Shown one piece after another: positions 13,134-14,761 of a stretch of DNA of 14,761 nucleotides. Source of the stretch: JAQGMO01 sp050954505 (GTDB taxonomy: Bacteria > Pseudomonadota > Gammaproteobacteria > Burkholderiales > Burkholderiaceae_D). The notes beneath the pieces are model-generated. The model saw nothing but the letters and a program-made list of their open reading frames with translations. It was not told the origin of the DNA and did not search any database. The position numbers were made by a program, and so were the translations under genes. Numbering within the stretch: the first letter of the stretch is position 1; each line of letters begins with the position of its first letter. Where the stretch lies: positions 1-14,761 of the forward strand of contig JBPBPY010000481.1 of NCBI GenBank assembly GCA_050954505.1, given 5' to 3'.

Positions 13134-14761
13134 TGGTCAGCGTGCCGTTGACGGTACTCAGGCTGATTGAACCGGAACCGCCGCTTTCCTGTGAAATGGT
13201 GGTGTTGTTGGTCAGTGAACCTGCACCAAGCGTGGCCAGTGCCAGGTTGCCGCTGCCAGTGGATGTGAGCTGGCTTCCTGACAGCAGGATCAAGCCGTTG
13301 GCGCTGGCTGGCGCCAACGTCAGGTTGCCGCCCGTGTCCGTCATGGTCCCGCCCAGGCTGATGGCCGTTGTCGCGGCGGAGGCCACTGCGTCGGTCAGCG
13401 TGGTCGTGCCCAGCGTCGTCAGGCTCCGGCTGGCGCCAATGTTGACGCCAATGCTGGCTGCTGCCGTGCTGGAGCCGGACACCGTGATGCTGCCCGCTGC
13501 GCTGGAGGCCAGCGAATTGGCGCCGACGAAGTTGACGCCATATTTGGTCGCCGTGTTGGTATTGCCCGTGATGGTACTGGCGCCCGTGCCGACATTGATG
13601 GCGTCGTTGGTCAGCGTGATGCCAGTGGCCGTATCGGCATTGGTTGCGGTGACGACCAGCGCGCCATTGTTGGTGTTGATGGTTTCTGCCGTGATCGCAA
13701 TCGCACCGCCGCTGGAAGTGAGTGTGACGCCTCGGCCATTGCTGCCGGTGATGGTGCCATTGGCCAGCGTCATGGCGCCGGAAGCGGCGATGGAAATATC
13801 CTTGCCGGTGCTGCCACCCGCACCCGTGATGTTGACCACGCCGGTGCCGACAGTTGCGACGGTGCCCGCGCCTGTGATCGCAATGCCGGATGCATTGGCG
13901 GAAATGCCGGTGAAGCTCAGAATGCCCGTGCCATTGTTTTGCAGCGTCAAGTCACCGGTACCGGTAATGCCGTTGGCATTGCCGGTGGCGCTGCCGCCTG
14001 AAATCGAGAGGTTGCCGCTGCTGCTGGTGACGACATGGGCCAGTTCGGCATAGATCCCGGCATAGGTGGACGCTGCGCTGAGCGACTTTCCGGTAATGGC
14101 GACATTGCCAACGCTGTTGATAGCCAGGCCGCTGGCGGCGAAAATCCCGAAGTTGGTGGTGGAGCTGCCATTGATTGCCAGCGTTCCAATGCCGCTATTG
14201 TTAACATTCAAGGCCCCGTAGGCTGCATAAATGCCGGTTGCGTTGCTGCCGTAGCCCGTCAGGGTCAGGCTTCCCGAGCCGGCATTGGTCAAGGTTTCGC
14301 CATACATGTCAAGCCCTGCGCCGGCGCCGGCTGCCGCATAGGTGGTGCCGGTAATGTCGAGGTTGCCGCTGGCGCTCTTGACCGTGTTGACGGCGCCGCA
14401 ATAAAGGCAGGCGAACCCGAATCCGACGAACGTCATGCCAGTCCCGCTCATCGATACATTGCCGGTGGTGGTGACATTGCTGCCATTGCCAAGCAGTATG
14501 CCCCGTCCGTTGCCCCTGGATACGCCAACGATATTGAACGCGCCCGCGTCACTGGAATTGAAAAAATTGTTGTTATACATGATTACGCCAGTGGCGTCGG
14601 CGGTCGTACCCAGAACCGATCCGCTCCCTGTGCCCACGCTCAGGGTCACGCCGTTGAGCGTGATAACGTCATTGCTGCCGCTCCTGGGCGCCATCAATCC
14701 CAGTTGTCCATTGTTGACCGCCAAGGTCGCGCTGAGCACACTCAGGTTGCCTGCATAGGAA
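11983..14761 (-). CDS. Large exported adhesin, upstream part (5' partial, frameshifted)
   Basis: The frame is open from the right edge (reading SYAGNLSVLSATLAV at the boundary), so the start, signal peptide and TPS secretion domain lie off the window. About 550 residues from GTG 14739 to near 13085 are Gly/Ser/Thr/Asn/Ala-rich short beta-strand repeats such as SSGNLSISGG and TGSGNLALATLGAGSL, typical of a right-handed beta-helix exoprotein of the filamentous haemagglutinin family. A C-x-x-C pair (FACLYCGAVN) is unusual for such a protein. After GAIAVEF near 13085 the same frame turns into Arg/His/Gln/Cys-rich nonsense until the stop at 11983, while adhesin sequence continues in the other frame. 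The real gene therefore appears to shift frame there. If it is translated as written, the product is a truncated passenger with a roughly 365-residue junk tail. Family assignment is firm in texture but not at subfamily level. Confidence 0.75.
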   Translation of the reverse strand, partial: SYAGNLSVLSATLAVNNGQLGLMAPRSGSNDVITLNGVTLSVGTGSGSVLGTTADATGVIMYNNNFFNSSDAGAFNIVGVSRGNGRGILLGNGSNVTTTGNVSMSGTGMTFVGFGFACLYCGAVNTVKSASGNLDITGTTYAAAGAGAGLDMYGETLTNAGSGSLTLTGYGSNATGIYAAYGALNVNNSGIGTLAINGSSTTNFGIFAASGLAINSVGNVAITGKSLSAASTYAGIYAELAHVVTSSSGNLSISGGSATGNANGITGTGDLTLQNNGTGILSFTGISANASGIAITGAGTVATVGTGVVNITGAGGSTGKDISIAASGAMTLANGTITGSNGRGVTLTSSGGAIAITAETINTNNGALVVTATNADTATGITLTNDAINVGTGASTITGNTNTATKYGVNFVGANSLASSAAGSITVSGSSTAAASIGVNIGASRSLTTLGTTTLTDAVASAATTAISLGGTMTDTGGNLTLAPASANGLILLSGSQLTSTGSGNLALATLGAGSLTNNTTISQESGGSGSISLSTVNGTLTNAGTLSGAAAAGAIAVEFGNRCHCRRRRHHQPGRQRRHQCQGNRHRHGGCRHHQLQQCCGQYAGHYQQRCGNRGQWHPVQQRCAGRGHQWRQRGPGNEHQRQRRQYRHYRTGDSGRGYHACRRQRPDHARFQRRWHAQFHCVRCHHQPGPGHGRQHGPGCRGAHGSELDDAAIHSCGLAVCTQQRGGVKPDCRRRQSAVDFRRRQYRRHVLECRRQHCYQWQHCNGKRRPDGQCQRWRSVRHRQSRQRRQHALHHRTGFGGRHPVRHHFGQRQREQERCRFAEPDRHQYLHRCDCHRRWHLAHRCRRLARCGHVCRRHHAGGGHAVDVFFQRQPDPRRSRFRCRRSHQGYQCVVGADPDGKQHLYRRHQRQSRHLGTQRLQRN
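11997..12344 (-). repeat. Autotransporter-associated beta-strand repeat module, copy 1
   Basis: Residues about 264-379 of the downstream frame hold two repeats, SGSGSVSKSGAGSLSLTGTN with TYTGATAIDGGTLRIDAAG, and SGAGALTKDTSASSVLTLMA with SNTYTGATNASLGILALNA. They are joined by SLGAGTYAGAITLAAGTLL. The N-T-Y-T-G-A-T plus G-G-T-L pattern is the hallmark of this repeat family, which forms rungs of a secreted beta-helix. Confidence 0.8.
13083..13089 (-). other. Apparent frameshift junction in the adhesin gene
   Basis: Upstream codons read ...G-A-I-A-V-E in the frame set by 14739. Downstream codons read S-S-G-T-G-A-I-A-D-A-G-G in the frame set by 13133. Skipping one base around 13083-13089 joins them into a smooth adhesin sequence, so the window has one base too many (or two too few) here. 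There is no homopolymer longer than three bases and no recognisable slippery site. Confidence 0.75.

Noticed and set aside
13094..14053. A 319-codon plus-strand open frame rich in Val, Pro, Ala and Leu
   Set aside because: It is the complement of the repetitive Gly/Ala/Ser/Thr codons of the adhesin, and such repeats keep the opposite frame free of stops.
9837..14761. Tandem adhesin repeats considered as a CRISPR array
   Set aside because: The repeats are degenerate, coding, variable in length and without constant-length unique spacers, and no cas gene is present.

Overview
The window comes from a GC-rich Gram-negative bacterium, most likely a betaproteobacterium of the order Burkholderiales (the gene set and protein texture fit Oxalobacteraceae, but genus is inference). 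The evidence is the co-directional block lepA-lepB-DUF4845-rnc-era-recO-pdxJ-acpS-nagZ followed by uvrC-pgsA-tRNA-Gly. This is a housekeeping layout shared in large part with gamma- and betaproteobacteria.

Bases 1-5579 (+ strand) hold the end of lepA, then signal peptidase I (lepB), a small membrane protein of the DUF4845 family, RNase III (rnc), the GTPase Era (era), the recombination mediator RecO (recO), pyridoxine 5'-phosphate synthase (pdxJ) and holo-ACP synthase (acpS). Several junctions are 4-base ATGA start/stop overlaps (lepA/lepB, rnc/era, pdxJ/acpS), so the block reads as one or two translationally coupled operons. The functions are translation and ribosome maturation (lepA, rnc, era), protein export (lepB), repair (recO) and cofactor/lipid supply (pdxJ, acpS). 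A 157-base gap after acpS contains a decayed copy of the acpS 3' end and two inverted repeats.

Bases 5737-9476 (+ strand) hold nagZ (cell-wall recycling glucosaminidase), uvrC (excision repair nuclease) and pgsA (phosphatidylglycerolphosphate synthase). A near-consensus promoter at 9505-9532 then drives a tRNA-Gly(GCC) at 9641-9716, followed by an 11-bp-stem intrinsic terminator. The order uvrC-pgsA-tRNA-Gly matches the E. coli uvrC-pgsA-glyW arrangement.

Bases 9834-14761 (- strand, convergent with the tRNA) are one very large exported adhesin of the filamentous-haemagglutinin/two-partner-secretion type. It is rich in Gly, Ala, Ser, Thr and Asn and nearly free of Cys. It carries autotransporter-associated beta-strand repeats, then MBG and YDG-like domains, and a short C-terminal tail with two cysteines. 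Its 5' end lies beyond the right edge. The reading frame is broken once, near 13085: the upstream part is read in one frame and the downstream part in another, so the copy is either a pseudogene, a frameshifted allele, or carries a sequencing error. No secretion partner (TpsB) is in the window. I do not see a clearly new multi-gene system. The adhesin locus next to the tRNA is the only accessory-looking part.
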